Shown: positions 1 to 9,880, counted from the stretch's first letter. The stretch is DNA of 64,000 nt from CAYOHP01 sp964403795 [NCBI: uncultured bacterium] (GCA_964403795.1 CAYOHP010000005.1:44198-108197); one strand, 5' to 3'. Made by a program: numbers and translations. The notes: a model not told the origin generated them from the letters alone.

Positions 1-655
1 CGTCGCCCGGCGCCCGGCAGCCCCCGTCCGCGATCACCACATGGTCGCGGGCGCAGTCCATCACCGCCGAGAGCTGGGGGACCCCGACTCCGGTCTTGAT
101 CCTGGTGGAGCAGGCCGCCCCGGGGCCGATCCCGACCTTCCATGCGTCGACTCTCAGCCCATCCATGTGCTGTTCGAAGGCCCGGATCGTCTCCGAGGTG
201 GCGAAGTTCCCGACGATCAGCACCAGGTCCTCGCCGAAGGTCTTCCGCAGCCAGCGGGCCTGGTTCACGGTGTTGATCTGGGCGCCGTGGGCCACGTCGA
301 CGCAGAAGATCCGGGCGCCCTCGGCGTGGAGCGCCTCGGCCCGCTCCTGCTCCTCGGGCTTGATCCCGATCGAGACCCCGACCCGCTCCGCGAAGTCGTT
401 GTTGGCCACCGCCGCCCGGTACATGGAGACGTTCTCGTCGACCGGATCGAAGCGATGCAGCAGGGCGAGGCCCCCGAGCTCCGAGATCCGCCGGGCCATG
501 TCCACCTCGGTGATGGTGGCCATGTTCGCCGACACCATGGGAAGGGGAAGGGCCAGGTCGCCGAGGGTGGTGGAGACGTCCACTTCCCGACGGGTCTCGA
601 GTTCCGAGAACCGCGGTTCGATCAGCACGTCGTTGAAGGTGAGCCGTCTCTCCAT
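1..655 (-). CDS. guaC: GMP reductase / IMP dehydrogenase family protein (3' end cut by window)
   Basis: The minus strand reads open from ATG at 655 to the window edge (218 codons). The chain has the IMPDH/GMPR TIM-barrel signatures: an N-terminal FNDVLIEP segment, the substrate loop GIGPGAACSTR with candidate catalytic Cys182, KTGVGVPQLSAV right after it, and IADGG near the edge. There is no CBS insert: the barrel continues directly after LLHRF. KTGVG and PQLSAV are closer to GMP reductases (GMP to IMP, NADPH-dependent) than to IMP dehydrogenases. Family membership is firm. GMPR rather than CBS-less IMPDH is inference, and the C-terminal flap that would settle it lies outside the window. Divergent from the aldo/keto reductase with about 107 bp between starts. 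Confidence 0.85.
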   Translation of the reverse strand, partial: MERRLTFNDVLIEPRFSELETRREVDVSTTLGDLALPLPMVSANMATITEVDMARRISELGGLALLHRFDPVDENVSMYRAAVANNDFAERVGVSIGIKPEEQERAEALHAEGARIFCVDVAHGAQINTVNQARWLRKTFGEDLVLIVGNFATSETIRAFEQHMDGLRVDAWKVGIGPGAACSTRIKTGVGVPQLSAVMDCARDHVVIADGGCRAPGD

Positions 656-762
656 GGCAGATCCATCCTCCCCTGGGTCCCGCCCGAGCCTATCATCCGG
701 CCCCTATCCGGTAGCATGGCCCGGGGACGCCGGGGGCAGGCGCAGGAAGGACGGAGGCGAGC

Positions 763-1617
763 GTGGCGATCGACCAGGAGCGGATCGAGGTCCAGGGTGT
801 CCCGGTACCGCGCTTCCTCTACGGCACCGCCTGGAAGGAGGAGGCGACCGAGGGGCTGGTCCGCACCGCCCTCGCAGCCGGGTTCCGCGGCATCGACACC
901 GCCAACCAGCGCAAGCACTACCACGAGGCCGGAGTGGGCGCGGCGGTCAAGGAGGCGCTCGGGTCGGGACGCATCGCCCGGGAGGACCTCTTCCTCCAGA
1001 CCAAGTTCACCCATCTGGGCGGCCAGGACCATCGCCTGCCCTACGACCCGGCGGCCCCGGTCACCACCCAGGTCGCCCAATCGTTCGCGAGCTCGCTGGA
1101 ACACCTCGGGGTCGACCGGCTCGACAGCTACGTGCTCCACGGACCCTCGACCCGCTCCGGCCTGGCGCCCGAGGACTGGGAGGCCTGGCGCGCCATGGAG
1201 ACCCTTCACCAGGAAGGCAGGGTCCGCCTTCTCGGCGTCAGCAACGTGACCCGGGACCAGCTCGCCCTGCTGTGCCGGGAGGCGAAGGTGACGCCGGCCT
1301 TCGTCCAGAACCGCTGCTACGCCCGGACCGGATGGGATCGCGGCGTCCGCCAGGTCTGCGCGGAACGCGGCATCGTCTACCAGGGGTTCTCGCTGCTCAC
1401 GGCCAACCCCCACGAGATCGCCTCGCCACCGTTCCAGCGGATCCTGGCCAGGACCGGCGGCACGGCCCCCCAGCTGGTGTTCCGGTTCGCGCTGGCGCTG
1501 GGCTTCGTCTGCCTGACCGGGACCCGCGACCGGAACCACATGGAGCAGGACCTGGCGAGCCCGGCGCTCGACCTCGCACCCGACGAGGTCGCCACCCTCG
1601 AGTCGATCTCCGGCTGA
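763..1617 (+). CDS. aldo/keto reductase family oxidoreductase
   Basis: GTG start preceded by GGAGG; 284 residues, normal for the family. Probable NAD(P)H-dependent carbonyl reductase with a TIM-barrel fold. The catalytic tetrad is readable: Asp45 in GIDTA, Tyr53 in KHYHE, Lys81 in TKFTH and His126 in VLHGP. GVSN follows near the middle and TGTRD near the C-terminus (cofactor phosphate-binding area). The usual YGNE motif is replaced by HYHE, so this is a divergent branch and the substrate cannot be named. It ends 13 bp before hrpB on the same strand, so the two may be co-transcribed. Confidence 0.85.
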   Translation: MAIDQERIEVQGVPVPRFLYGTAWKEEATEGLVRTALAAGFRGIDTANQRKHYHEAGVGAAVKEALGSGRIAREDLFLQTKFTHLGGQDHRLPYDPAAPVTTQVAQSFASSLEHLGVDRLDSYVLHGPSTRSGLAPEDWEAWRAMETLHQEGRVRLLGVSNVTRDQLALLCREAKVTPAFVQNRCYARTGWDRGVRQVCAERGIVYQGFSLLTANPHEIASPPFQRILARTGGTAPQLVFRFALALGFVCLTGTRDRNHMEQDLASPALDLAPDEVATLESISG

Positions 1618-1630
1618 TCCCGGGAGTCCC

Positions 1631-4081
1631 ATGGCCCGCCCCGGCGCGCGTCCCCCGCCGAGCCCGCTCCCGATCGACCCCTGGCTGGAGCGGATCGTCG
1701 AGCTGACCGCCCGCCATCGTCGCCTGATCGTGGTCGCCGAACCGGGTGCCGGCAAGTCGACCCGCATCGCCCCCGCCCTGACCGACCCCGGCCCGGTCCT
1801 CCTCCTCCAGCCCCGTCGGATCGCGGCCCGCTCGCTGGCCCGCCGCATCGCCGACGAGCGGGGCTGGACCGCGGGACGGGAGGTGGGCTGGCAGGTCCGC
1901 TTCGAGCGGCACTTCACGGCCTCGACCCGGGTGCTGGTCGCCACCGAAGGGATCCTGACTGCCCGGCTCTGTGCCGATCCCCTGCTCTCCGACTTCGCCA
2001 CCGTGGTGCTCGACGAGTTCCACGAGCGGAGCCTCCATGGGGACGTGGCGCTGGCGCTCACCCGCCAAGCCCTGCTGGCCCGGGACGACCTGCGCCTGGT
2101 GGTCACCTCCGCCACGCTCGATGCCGCGCCGCTGGCCGCCTTCCTCGACGACGGTCCCGGCTGCCCGGTCCTCGAGGTCCCGGGCCGACCCCATCCGGTG
2201 GAGATCGCCTGGCTTCCCGGCGCGTCGGCGGCCGAGGGGATCCGGGATGCCCTGGAGGCGCTCCCCGGCGACGTGCTGGCTTTCCTTCCCGGGCGCGCCG
2301 AGATCCGCCGTGCCGCCTCGGCCCTCTCCGGCCTCGACCGGACCGTCGAGGTCCACGAGCTCTTCGGCGCCATGGACCCGGATCGCCAGGACGCCGCGCT
2401 CCGTCCCGGCCACCGTCGCAAGGTGATCCTCGCCACCAACGTGGCCGAGACCTCGCTCACCGTCGAGGGCGTCCGGAGCGTGGTCGACACCGGACTCCAC
2501 CGGGTCCCCCGCTTCGACCCCTCGATCGAGCTGGACCGCCTGGAGGTCGAGCGGATCCCCGCCGACTCGGCCGCGCAGCGCGCCGGCCGGGCCGGCCGCC
2601 TGGGGCCCGGCAGGGCGCTCCGTCTCTGGGATCCCCGCGAGACCCTACGGCCCCACCGCGAGCCCGAGATCGCCCGGGTCGACCTCGGGTCCACCCTGCT
2701 CGACCTGCTGGCCTGGGGCGGCAATCCGCGTACCTTCGAGTGGTTCGAGCCGCCCTCCACGGAAGCCGTCGACCACGCTCTCTCGGTACTCCGCCTGCTC
2801 GGTGCCCTGGTACCGGGCGATCCTCCCCGACTCTCCCGGCTGGGTCTGACCCTGTCCCGGTTTCCCCTCTCCCCCCGTCTCGCCCGTCTGGTGGTGGAAG
2901 GCGGGGGGAGCGCGCCCGCGGTCCGTCTCGCGGCCCTGCTCGGCGAAGGCTCCCGGGCGGCCGGCGCGATCGGGCTCTCGGGCGCAGCCACGTCCCCCTC
3001 CGACGCGCTCGTGCTCCTCGACCGCTTCGATCGGGCACCCGAGGCCGTGGTCCGAGCTGCCCGGGAACTCGCGTCACGGCTCGAGGGACCGGTCGGGAGC
3101 GCTCCCGAGGACGGACCGGACCCGGGTCCGGGAGCTGCTCGAGAGGCGCGTCATGGCGGTCCGGAGCCCGATCCATCCGGGCGGGACGCGGCCGAGACCC
3201 GGCTCCGCAGGGCCCTGTTCGTGGCCTACCCGGATCGACTCGCCCGCCGCCGCGCCCCAGGGTCCGACCGCTTCCTGCTGGCGAGCGGGCATGGAGCGGT
3301 GCTGGATCCGGCGAGCACCGTCCGCGGCCACGAGTTCCTGGTGGCGCTCGACGTCGAGGCCCGGCGCGGCGAGGAGGCCCGCATCCGGCTGGCGAGCGGA
3401 GTGGAGGAGGCCTGGATCGAGCCGGAGAGGATCGAGGTCGAGCACTTCTTCGACCCTGCCCGGGGCGCGGTGCGCGCCCGCGAGGTCGAGTCATGGCGCT
3501 CCCTCCGCCTCTCCGAGCGCCCCACGACTCCGGTACCAGAGGAGGCCGAACGGCTCCTGGTCGCCGAGTGCCTGGCCCGGTTCGACGAGTTCGTCCCGGA
3601 ATCGGAGCGTGCCCGGCTCGCCTTCGCGGCCCTCGAGGTCGACCGCGCCGAGCTGGTGGCGAGGGCATGCCGCGGCCGCATCGAGCTGCCGCGCCTCTCG
3701 CTCCCGGCCCTGCTCTCCCCGGCAGAGAAGCACCGCCTCGACCGGGACGCTCCCCGGGAGCTCACCCTGCCGAGCGGGCGCGCCACCCGCCTCGAGTACC
3801 GGGACGACGGCAGCGTGGTGGCGACCGCCAAGCTCCAGGAACTCTTCGGCCTGGCCGAGACGCCTCGACTCGGGCCTCGGAGGGAGCCGGTCGTCTTCTC
3901 GCTGGTCTCACCGGGCGGCCGGCCGGTCCAGACGACCCGAGACCTCCGGAGCTTCTGGGAACGCACCTACCCCGAGGTCCGCAAGGAGCTGCGAGGTCGG
4001 TACCCCAGACACCCCTGGCCCGAGGATCCCTGGACCGCGCCGCCTACGGCTCGGGCCAAGCCCCGACCCAGGCGCGACTAG
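1631..4081 (+). CDS. hrpB: ATP-dependent helicase HrpB
   Basis: 816 residues, the usual HrpB length. DEAH/RHA-type helicase motifs run in order: Walker A EPGAGKST (37-44), QPRRIAA, DEFH (128-131), TSATLDA, a helicase-C block with NVAETSLTVEGV, then the motif VI region QRAGRAGR. The C-terminal third is the HrpB-specific domain ending in RYPRHPWPEDPW, a hallmark of the family. HrpB is a cytosolic nucleic-acid helicase whose substrate in most bacteria is undefined. The stop codon TAG shares CTAG with the stop of the convergent permease gene, so the two 3' ends overlap by 3 bp. Confidence 0.93.
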   Translation: MARPGARPPPSPLPIDPWLERIVELTARHRRLIVVAEPGAGKSTRIAPALTDPGPVLLLQPRRIAARSLARRIADERGWTAGREVGWQVRFERHFTASTRVLVATEGILTARLCADPLLSDFATVVLDEFHERSLHGDVALALTRQALLARDDLRLVVTSATLDAAPLAAFLDDGPGCPVLEVPGRPHPVEIAWLPGASAAEGIRDALEALPGDVLAFLPGRAEIRRAASALSGLDRTVEVHELFGAMDPDRQDAALRPGHRRKVILATNVAETSLTVEGVRSVVDTGLHRVPRFDPSIELDRLEVERIPADSAAQRAGRAGRLGPGRALRLWDPRETLRPHREPEIARVDLGSTLLDLLAWGGNPRTFEWFEPPSTEAVDHALSVLRLLGALVPGDPPRLSRLGLTLSRFPLSPRLARLVVEGGGSAPAVRLAALLGEGSRAAGAIGLSGAATSPSDALVLLDRFDRAPEAVVRAARELASRLEGPVGSAPEDGPDPGPGAAREARHGGPEPDPSGRDAAETRLRRALFVAYPDRLARRRAPGSDRFLLASGHGAVLDPASTVRGHEFLVALDVEARRGEEARIRLASGVEEAWIEPERIEVEHFFDPARGAVRAREVESWRSLRLSERPTTPVPEEAERLLVAECLARFDEFVPESERARLAFAALEVDRAELVARACRGRIELPRLSLPALLSPAEKHRLDRDAPRELTLPSGRATRLEYRDDGSVVATAKLQELFGLAETPRLGPRREPVVFSLVSPGGRPVQTTRDLRSFWERTYPEVRKELRGRYPRHPWPEDPWTAPPTARAKPRPRRD

Positions 4082-5478
4082 TCCGAGGCTGCGCCGGCCG
4101 GGTCGTCGTGGTCCTGGCGCGGATCGACCGCGGCCCATCCCAGCCGCCGCTCCACCGAGGTGACCCAGTAGGCGGCCACCCCCGAGAAGATCGAGCCGAG
4201 CCCCAGGAGGAGCTTGCCCTGCTGGAGCCCCGTGCCGTCGGACACGGTACTGGCGATCGCCACCAGGGCCAGCACCGTGGTAGCCCCGGTGCAGAGGATC
4301 AGCCCGATTCGACCTCCTGGTACGCAGAAGGGTCGCGGCGCTTCGGGATGGGTGCGCCGCAGCTTCCAGAGGTTGGCGAAGAGCAGCAGGTTGGTGGTCA
4401 TCTGGAACCACGAGTTCATGATCAGCAGCTGGCTGAAGTCGAGCAGGGTGAGCGCGCTGTAGGTGACGCTCCCCCAGAAGAGCGACTCGATCGGGGTCCC
4501 GTACACCGGATGCCTGCGCTTCAGGAACCCGGGGAGGAACCCGTCCTCGGCGAGCGCCAGGGGGATCCGCGAGACCGCCAGCATGGTCACGTTGAGGAGC
4601 AGGGCGTTGGAGGCGAGCCCCGCCCAGGTGATGGCGCGCGCCAGGCCGGCCCCGCCCACCAGCCCGGCCGCCGTAGGGAAGTAGGCCGAGGTCCAGGACT
4701 CCCAGTTCCCCAGCGCCGCCAGACTGGCGATGGTCGGGACCATGTAGCTGAGGATCGCCAGGGTCACCGCGAAGATCAGCGCCGGGGGGAAGGTCTTCTG
4801 GGGGTTGTCGACCTCCTCGGCCACTGCCGAGAGCTTGTCGTAGCCCGAATACAGGAAGATGGCGAGCGGGACCCCGCTTCCGAGCGCCGGGATCAGCTTC
4901 TGCCCAGGATTCAGGAACGGTCCGAAGGGGTCATGGGTCCAGGCCGAGAACCCGAGCCAGGTGAGGATCACGAAGGGGATGAGGAGCAGCACCGAGAGCA
5001 GGATCGAGACGTTCCCCACCACTTCGATGCCGCGCACGTTCAGGAAGTGCATGGCCCAGATCAGCGCCACGCAGACCAGCCAGTGGGAGAGACCCGCGAG
5101 CCCCGGGTTGGCGGCCACCCAGCCGGTCGGCAAGAGCTGCTGGAGGTAGTTGGCGAACAGCACCGCGAAGATCACGTTGGTGAGGACGCCGGTCATCCAC
5201 AGCCACCAGGCGGCCTGGAATCCCCAGAAGTCCCCGAAGGCCATCCGCGACCAGCGGTAGTTCCCGCCTTCGACGGGGAAGGCCGCGGTCAGCTCGCCGA
5301 CCGCGAAGGCGATCGGCAGGCAGAAGAAGAACGGCACCACCACCATGATGAGGAGCCCGAGGCCCGGCCCGCAGCCCGAGATCATCTCCTCGACCCCGAA
5401 GGCCCCGGCGCAGCTGGCGCCGTAGATCATGAACGAGAGCTGGAGCAGGCCCGCCTTGCGCTGCGCCGGCTCCCCCAT
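4078..5478 (-). CDS. APC-superfamily amino acid/amine permease
   Basis: 466 residues of alternating hydrophobic segments, about 12 transmembrane helices. The first helix carries a small-residue-rich stretch (FMIYGASCAGAFGVEE), the place where APC transporters have their GxG substrate motif, and PVEGGNYRW and FLYSGYDKLSAV match family positions. The ATG shares its A with the TGA of the upstream aldehyde dehydrogenase (TGATG), so translation is probably coupled. Last gene of a minus-strand operon with a GabT-type transaminase and ALDH, which suggests import of GABA, a polyamine or a related amino acid. The exact substrate cannot be read from sequence. Confidence 0.88.
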   Translation of the reverse strand: MGEPAQRKAGLLQLSFMIYGASCAGAFGVEEMISGCGPGLGLLIMVVVPFFFCLPIAFAVGELTAAFPVEGGNYRWSRMAFGDFWGFQAAWWLWMTGVLTNVIFAVLFANYLQQLLPTGWVAANPGLAGLSHWLVCVALIWAMHFLNVRGIEVVGNVSILLSVLLLIPFVILTWLGFSAWTHDPFGPFLNPGQKLIPALGSGVPLAIFLYSGYDKLSAVAEEVDNPQKTFPPALIFAVTLAILSYMVPTIASLAALGNWESWTSAYFPTAAGLVGGAGLARAITWAGLASNALLLNVTMLAVSRIPLALAEDGFLPGFLKRRHPVYGTPIESLFWGSVTYSALTLLDFSQLLIMNSWFQMTTNLLLFANLWKLRRTHPEAPRPFCVPGGRIGLILCTGATTVLALVAIASTVSDGTGLQQGKLLLGLGSIFSGVAAYWVTSVERRLGWAAVDPRQDHDDPAGAASD

Positions 5479-6917
5479 CACAGGCCTCCCAGACCGACCA
5501 GCTTGGTCTCCAGGTAGTCGGCCAGTCCCTCGGCGCCGGACTCGTGGCCCTGGCCGCTGGCCTTGTGTCCGGCAAAGGGCGCTTCCACCGCCTGCGGGGC
5601 CCAGTCGTTGACGCCCACCATCCCGAACTCCAGGCCCTCCCAGGCCTTCACGGCGGCTTTCAGGTCGTTGGTCCAGACATAGGCAGCCAGGCCGTAGGGC
5701 GTCGAGTTGGCGAGCGCGAGGGCGGAGTCCAGGCTCTCGAACGAAGTGATCGGGAGCACCGGTCCGAAGATCTCCTCGTCGAAGACCGGCATCCCCGGCT
5801 CCACCCCCGCCACCACGGTCGGCTGGTAGAAGTAGCCCCGTCCGCCGCCCTCGGGCCGCCGCCCGCCGGACCGCACCTGGGCGCCCGCGGACCGTGACTT
5901 CTCGACCAGCTCCTCCACCCGGTCCCGCTGGCGAGCGTTGATCAATGGTCCTACCTGGGTGGCGGGATCCAGGCCGCGCCCGACCTTCAGCTTGCCGGCG
6001 TGCTCGGCCATGCGCTCCCCGATCCGCCCCACCACCGATTCGTGGACCAGGAAGCGCTGGGGAGCGATGCAGACCTGGCCGGCGTTCCGGAACTTGGCGG
6101 AGACCGCGGCCTTGGCCACCGCCTCCACGTCGACATCCGGGAGGATCAGGACCGGCGCGTTGCCCCCGAGTTCGAGCGAGAGCCGGGTGAAGGTCCGGGA
6201 GGCCCCGTCCATGAGGATCCGCCCCACCCGGGTGCTCCCGGTGAAGCTGATCTTCCGGCACTCGGGATGGTCGAGCATCGCCTGCCCGGTGGCCGCCGGG
6301 TCGCCGTTCACGAGGTTCAGCACTCCCTTGGGGATGCCGGCGTCGACCAGCATCCCGGCCATGGCCATGGCGGTGAGCGGGGTGTACTCGGAGGCCCGCG
6401 CCACCACGGTGCAGCCTGCGGCCAGGGCCGCCGCCCAGGAGCGGGCCGGGTTGTAGGCGGGGAAGTTCCAGGCCGTGATCACACCCACCACCCCGATCGG
6501 CTGGCGCAGCACCAGCATCCGCTTGCCGGCCCGGCGGGACGGGATGGTGCGTCCGTAGGCGCGCTTGCCCTCCTCGGCGAACCACTCGAAGAGATCGGCG
6601 GCCACCACCCACTCGCCCTTGGCCTCGGCGACCGGCTTCCCGCACTCCCGGCTGGTCATCTCCCCCAGCTCCGCGGCCCGGGCCCGCATCGACGCCGCCG
6701 CCTTCATGAGGATCTCGCCCCGCTGGTAGGCGGTGCAGGCCGCCCAGGGCCCGAAGGCCCGATGCGCCGCCTCGATGGCGGCCATGGCGTCCTCGCGCCC
6801 CCCGAACGGGACGGTCTTCACCACCTCCTCGGTGGCGGGATCGAGGACCGCCCACTCCCCTCCCCCATGGGCCCGCGTCCACTCCCCGTCGATCAGCTGC
6901 AAGTACGGCTTCTCCAT
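5478..6917 (-). CDS. NAD(P)-dependent aldehyde dehydrogenase, succinate-semialdehyde dehydrogenase-like
   Basis: 479 residues, full length for class 3-type ALDHs. Visible: AWNF (Asn151), FTGSTRVG, LELGG with Glu249 as general base, and GQVCIAPQR with catalytic Cys283. The usual cofactor lysine in VVxKPSExTP is Arg174 here (VVARASEYTP), an uncommon change. Given the GabT-like gene two genes upstream, oxidation of succinate semialdehyde to succinate is the most likely job, by context rather than by diagnostic residues. Fourth gene of the putative amine-catabolism operon. ATG at 6917; its stop overlaps the permease start. Confidence 0.88.
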   Translation of the reverse strand: MEKPYLQLIDGEWTRAHGGGEWAVLDPATEEVVKTVPFGGREDAMAAIEAAHRAFGPWAACTAYQRGEILMKAAASMRARAAELGEMTSRECGKPVAEAKGEWVVAADLFEWFAEEGKRAYGRTIPSRRAGKRMLVLRQPIGVVGVITAWNFPAYNPARSWAAALAAGCTVVARASEYTPLTAMAMAGMLVDAGIPKGVLNLVNGDPAATGQAMLDHPECRKISFTGSTRVGRILMDGASRTFTRLSLELGGNAPVLILPDVDVEAVAKAAVSAKFRNAGQVCIAPQRFLVHESVVGRIGERMAEHAGKLKVGRGLDPATQVGPLINARQRDRVEELVEKSRSAGAQVRSGGRRPEGGGRGYFYQPTVVAGVEPGMPVFDEEIFGPVLPITSFESLDSALALANSTPYGLAAYVWTNDLKAAVKAWEGLEFGMVGVNDWAPQAVEAPFAGHKASGQGHESGAEGLADYLETKLVGLGGL

Positions 6918-6942
6918 GGAACCGGACCTCCCGTCGATGCGA

Positions 6943-8538
6943 TCAGCGCTGGTAGACGCGTTCTCCCCCGAGCCAGGTCTCCTCGACCCGGATCGAAGCG
7001 AGCTCCTCGGCCGGCACCCCCAGCGGGTCCCCCGAGAGGACCGCCAGGTCGGCGACGCAGCCGGGCGAGAGCCGGCCCCTACCGGCGCCGTCCCCGGTGG
7101 CCAGGGCCCCGCCCAGGGTGTAGGCCGAGAGCGCCTCGGCCGTGGTCAGGGCCTCGCCGGCTGCGATCGGCTCCTCGCCCGGACCGGCCCGCAGGACCGC
7201 GGCCCGCATCCCGGTGAGCGGGTCGTCATCCTTCACCACCGGGGCGTCCGACGAGAGCGCCACCACCAGGCCGGCCCGCAGCATGGAGCGGAGCGGATAG
7301 GCCCGCGGCACCAGGGGATCCGGGAGGTAGCGCCGGAAGTTCGTCCCCAGCTCGTCGAGGAAGATCGCCTGGGGCACGGCCACCACTCCGAGTCGGGCCG
7401 CCCGTGCGAGCTGCTCGGGGCTGGGGAGACCGAAGTGCTCGATCCGGTGCCCGGGGCCGGCGGCACCACCCTGGAGCCTCTCGAAGAGGTCGAGCACCGC
7501 CTCGATGGCGACGTCGCCGATGGCGTGGATCCCGATCCTCAGCCCGGCCCGGTGGGCCTCTCCGGCCAGCTCGAACAGCTCGTCGGGGGTCAGTCGCATC
7601 AGGCCCCGGTGTTCCGAACACCGGTAGGGGATCGAGAGGGCCGCGGTAGCCCCCGAGAGTCCACCGTCGGCGAAGAGCTTGACCGAATCGATCCTCAGCC
7701 GGGTAGAGACCCACCGCTCCGGGAGCGGATAGACCCGGGTTCCTCCCAGGGGCGTGCGGAGCGCCATGGCGTTGACGCGCCATGGCAGCCTTCCCTCTCC
7801 GTCGAGCCTCCGGTACACCTCCAGGAGTTCGGGAGCACAGCCGGCATCGGTGGCCGAGGTGATCCCCAGCGAGACATGGTGCCGGGCCGCCGCCAGCACC
7901 ATGGTCTCGTACTCGGGCGCGGTCGGTTCGGGGATGTGGCGCGTCACCAGCGAGAGGGCGGTCTCGTGCAGCTCTCCGGTCGGCTCCCCGGCCGCGTCAT
8001 GGACGATCTCGCCGCCGGGGGGGGGCTGCGTCATGCGGTCCACCCCCGCGACCCTGAGCGCCGAGGTCGAGGCCACCCCGATGTGCCCGCAGGTCCGGGT
8101 CAGGTAGACCGGCCGATCGGGCACCGCCCGGTCCAGGTCCTCCCGGGTGGGCCGCCGCCCCTCGACCATCCGGGCTTCGTTCCAACCCCGGCCCTGGAGC
8201 CATCCGCCGGGGGGCAACGCAGCCGCCGCCTCCCGCAGCCGCCGGACCAGCTCGCCCAGACTGTCGGCCCCCCGCAGGTCGGCCATCCCGGTAAGGAGCT
8301 GGCCCACCTTCCACACATGGGTGTGGGCATCATCGAACCCGGGAACCACCACCCGCCCACCCAGGTCGATCCTCCGGGTGCTGCGGTCGGCCGCCGCCTC
8401 GACCTCGCCCAGGCTGCCGGCGGCCACGATCCGCCCCCCGCGGATCGCCAAGGCCCCGACCTCGGGTTGCTCGGGAACCTGGGTCAGGAACCGGGCCCCA
8501 TGGAGCAAGGTCTCGGCGGCCGCCGACCGTACCCCCAT
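6943..8538 (-). CDS. amidohydrolase family protein (YtcJ/AepA-like)
   Basis: 531 residues. Two-lobed metallo-amidohydrolase: N-terminal beta-sandwich part (IRGGRIVAAGSLGEVE), VVVPGFDDAHTHVW with metal ligands His72 and His74, a central barrel with GIHAIGD and EHFGLPS, and a C-terminal beta part with GCVADLAVLSGDPL. This pattern is amidohydrolase family 3, which hydrolyses C-N bonds in amides or ureas. Its start lies 1 nt beyond the gabT stop, so it is tightly coupled to an aminotransferase. Releasing an amine or amino acid for the pathway fits the context but is inference. Confidence 0.85.
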   Translation of the reverse strand: MGVRSAAAETLLHGARFLTQVPEQPEVGALAIRGGRIVAAGSLGEVEAAADRSTRRIDLGGRVVVPGFDDAHTHVWKVGQLLTGMADLRGADSLGELVRRLREAAAALPPGGWLQGRGWNEARMVEGRRPTREDLDRAVPDRPVYLTRTCGHIGVASTSALRVAGVDRMTQPPPGGEIVHDAAGEPTGELHETALSLVTRHIPEPTAPEYETMVLAAARHHVSLGITSATDAGCAPELLEVYRRLDGEGRLPWRVNAMALRTPLGGTRVYPLPERWVSTRLRIDSVKLFADGGLSGATAALSIPYRCSEHRGLMRLTPDELFELAGEAHRAGLRIGIHAIGDVAIEAVLDLFERLQGGAAGPGHRIEHFGLPSPEQLARAARLGVVAVPQAIFLDELGTNFRRYLPDPLVPRAYPLRSMLRAGLVVALSSDAPVVKDDDPLTGMRAAVLRAGPGEEPIAAGEALTTAEALSAYTLGGALATGDGAGRGRLSPGCVADLAVLSGDPLGVPAEELASIRVEETWLGGERVYQR

Positions 8539-8539
8539 C

Positions 8540-9880
8540 TCAGCGGCTCGCGGCCACGCCGCGGATGGCGGTACCGAGCACGTCCAGGCCTTCCCGCAGC
8601 TGGTCGTCGGTGATCACCAGGGGCGGCAGCAGCCGGATGCAGTTCGAGTACAAGCCGGCCCGGATCAGGATCAGGCCCTTGGCCACCGCCGCCTTGATCG
8701 CCGCCAGCGCCTCCTTGGGTGCCGGTTCCCGGGTCTTCCGGTCGGTCACCAGCTCGACCAGCATCATGGCGCCCAGGCCCCGGACGTCGCCGATCAGGGA
8801 GCAGTCCTCCATCCAGCCGGTCATGGTCTCCCGCATGATCGAACCGATCTCTTCGGCCCGGGCCAGGAACTCGGGCCGCTCGATCAGCTTGATCGCCTCG
8901 ATGGCGGCCACGCACGCCACCGGGCTGCCTCCATAGGTGCCGCCGACCCCGCCCACGTGGGACGAGTCCATGATGTCGGCACGTCCCGTGGTGGCGGCGA
9001 TCGGCATGCCTGCGCCCAGCGACTTCGCCATGGTCACGAGGTCGGGGACGATCCCGTAGTGCTCGATCGCGAACATCTTCCCGGTGCGCCCGAACCCGGA
9101 CTGCACCTCGTCGGCGATCATCACGATCTTGTGCTGGTCGCAGATCTCCCGGATCCGCTTCAGGAAGGGCGGGGGCACCGGGAGGAACCCCGCCTCGCCC
9201 TGCACCGGCTCGATCAGGATGGCGGCGATCGCGCTCGGGTCCACCTGGGCGATCATGGCGTCCTCGAGCTGGCGGATGGCGAAGGCCACGTACTGCTCCG
9301 GCGTCATGCCCTCCGGGGTCCGGTAGACGTTGGGGATCGGCAACCGGTAGATCTCGGGCGCGAACGGTCCGAAGCTCTTCTTGAAGAGGCCGTACTTCGA
9401 GGTCAGGCTGAGGCCGAGCAGGGTCCGGCCGTGGTAGCCGCCCTCGAACACGACCACGGCCTGACGCCCGGTGAAGCAACGGGCCAGCTTGACGGCGTTC
9501 TCGACGGCCTCCGAACCGCTGTTCGAGAGCAGGGTCTTCTTCGGGAACTCGCCGGGGGCCACCCGGTTCAGGGCCTCGGCAAGCGCCACGTAGGGCTCGT
9601 AGGTGGCCACCAGGGCGCACACATGGAGGAACTTCTCCGCCTGGGCCTGGATCGCTTCGACGACCGTGGGCGGACTGTGGCCCACCGCCAGCATGCCGAT
9701 GCCCCCGGCGAAGTCGAGCAGCACGTTGCCGTCGACGTCATGCACGAGCGCGCCCTCGGCCCGCTCCACCGCCACCTCGGTCGACTTGGCGAGACCCGAG
9801 GCCACCGCCGCCGCCCGCCGGGCCAGCATGGCCTGGCTCTTGGGTCCCGGGACCGCGGTCTTCAGATGAATGTGACCCAT
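8540..9880 (-). CDS. gabT: class III PLP-dependent aminotransferase, 4-aminobutyrate aminotransferase-like
   Basis: 446 residues. Class III aminotransferase signatures are complete: NSGSEAVENAVKLAR (phosphate cup), GGYHGRT, ADEVQSGFGRTG (257-267) and TMAKSLGAGMP with the Schiff-base Lys286. The closest pattern is GabT, which transfers the amino group of GABA to 2-oxoglutarate and yields succinate semialdehyde, the substrate of the ALDH encoded downstream. Second gene of the operon, after a GNAT protein and before the amidohydrolase. Acetylornithine or beta-alanine transaminases share the fold, so the symbol rests partly on the SSADH-like neighbour. Confidence 0.87.
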   Translation of the reverse strand: MGHIHLKTAVPGPKSQAMLARRAAAVASGLAKSTEVAVERAEGALVHDVDGNVLLDFAGGIGMLAVGHSPPTVVEAIQAQAEKFLHVCALVATYEPYVALAEALNRVAPGEFPKKTLLSNSGSEAVENAVKLARCFTGRQAVVVFEGGYHGRTLLGLSLTSKYGLFKKSFGPFAPEIYRLPIPNVYRTPEGMTPEQYVAFAIRQLEDAMIAQVDPSAIAAILIEPVQGEAGFLPVPPPFLKRIREICDQHKIVMIADEVQSGFGRTGKMFAIEHYGIVPDLVTMAKSLGAGMPIAATTGRADIMDSSHVGGVGGTYGGSPVACVAAIEAIKLIERPEFLARAEEIGSIMRETMTGWMEDCSLIGDVRGLGAMMLVELVTDRKTREPAPKEALAAIKAAVAKGLILIRAGLYSNCIRLLPPLVITDDQLREGLDVLGTAIRGVAASR

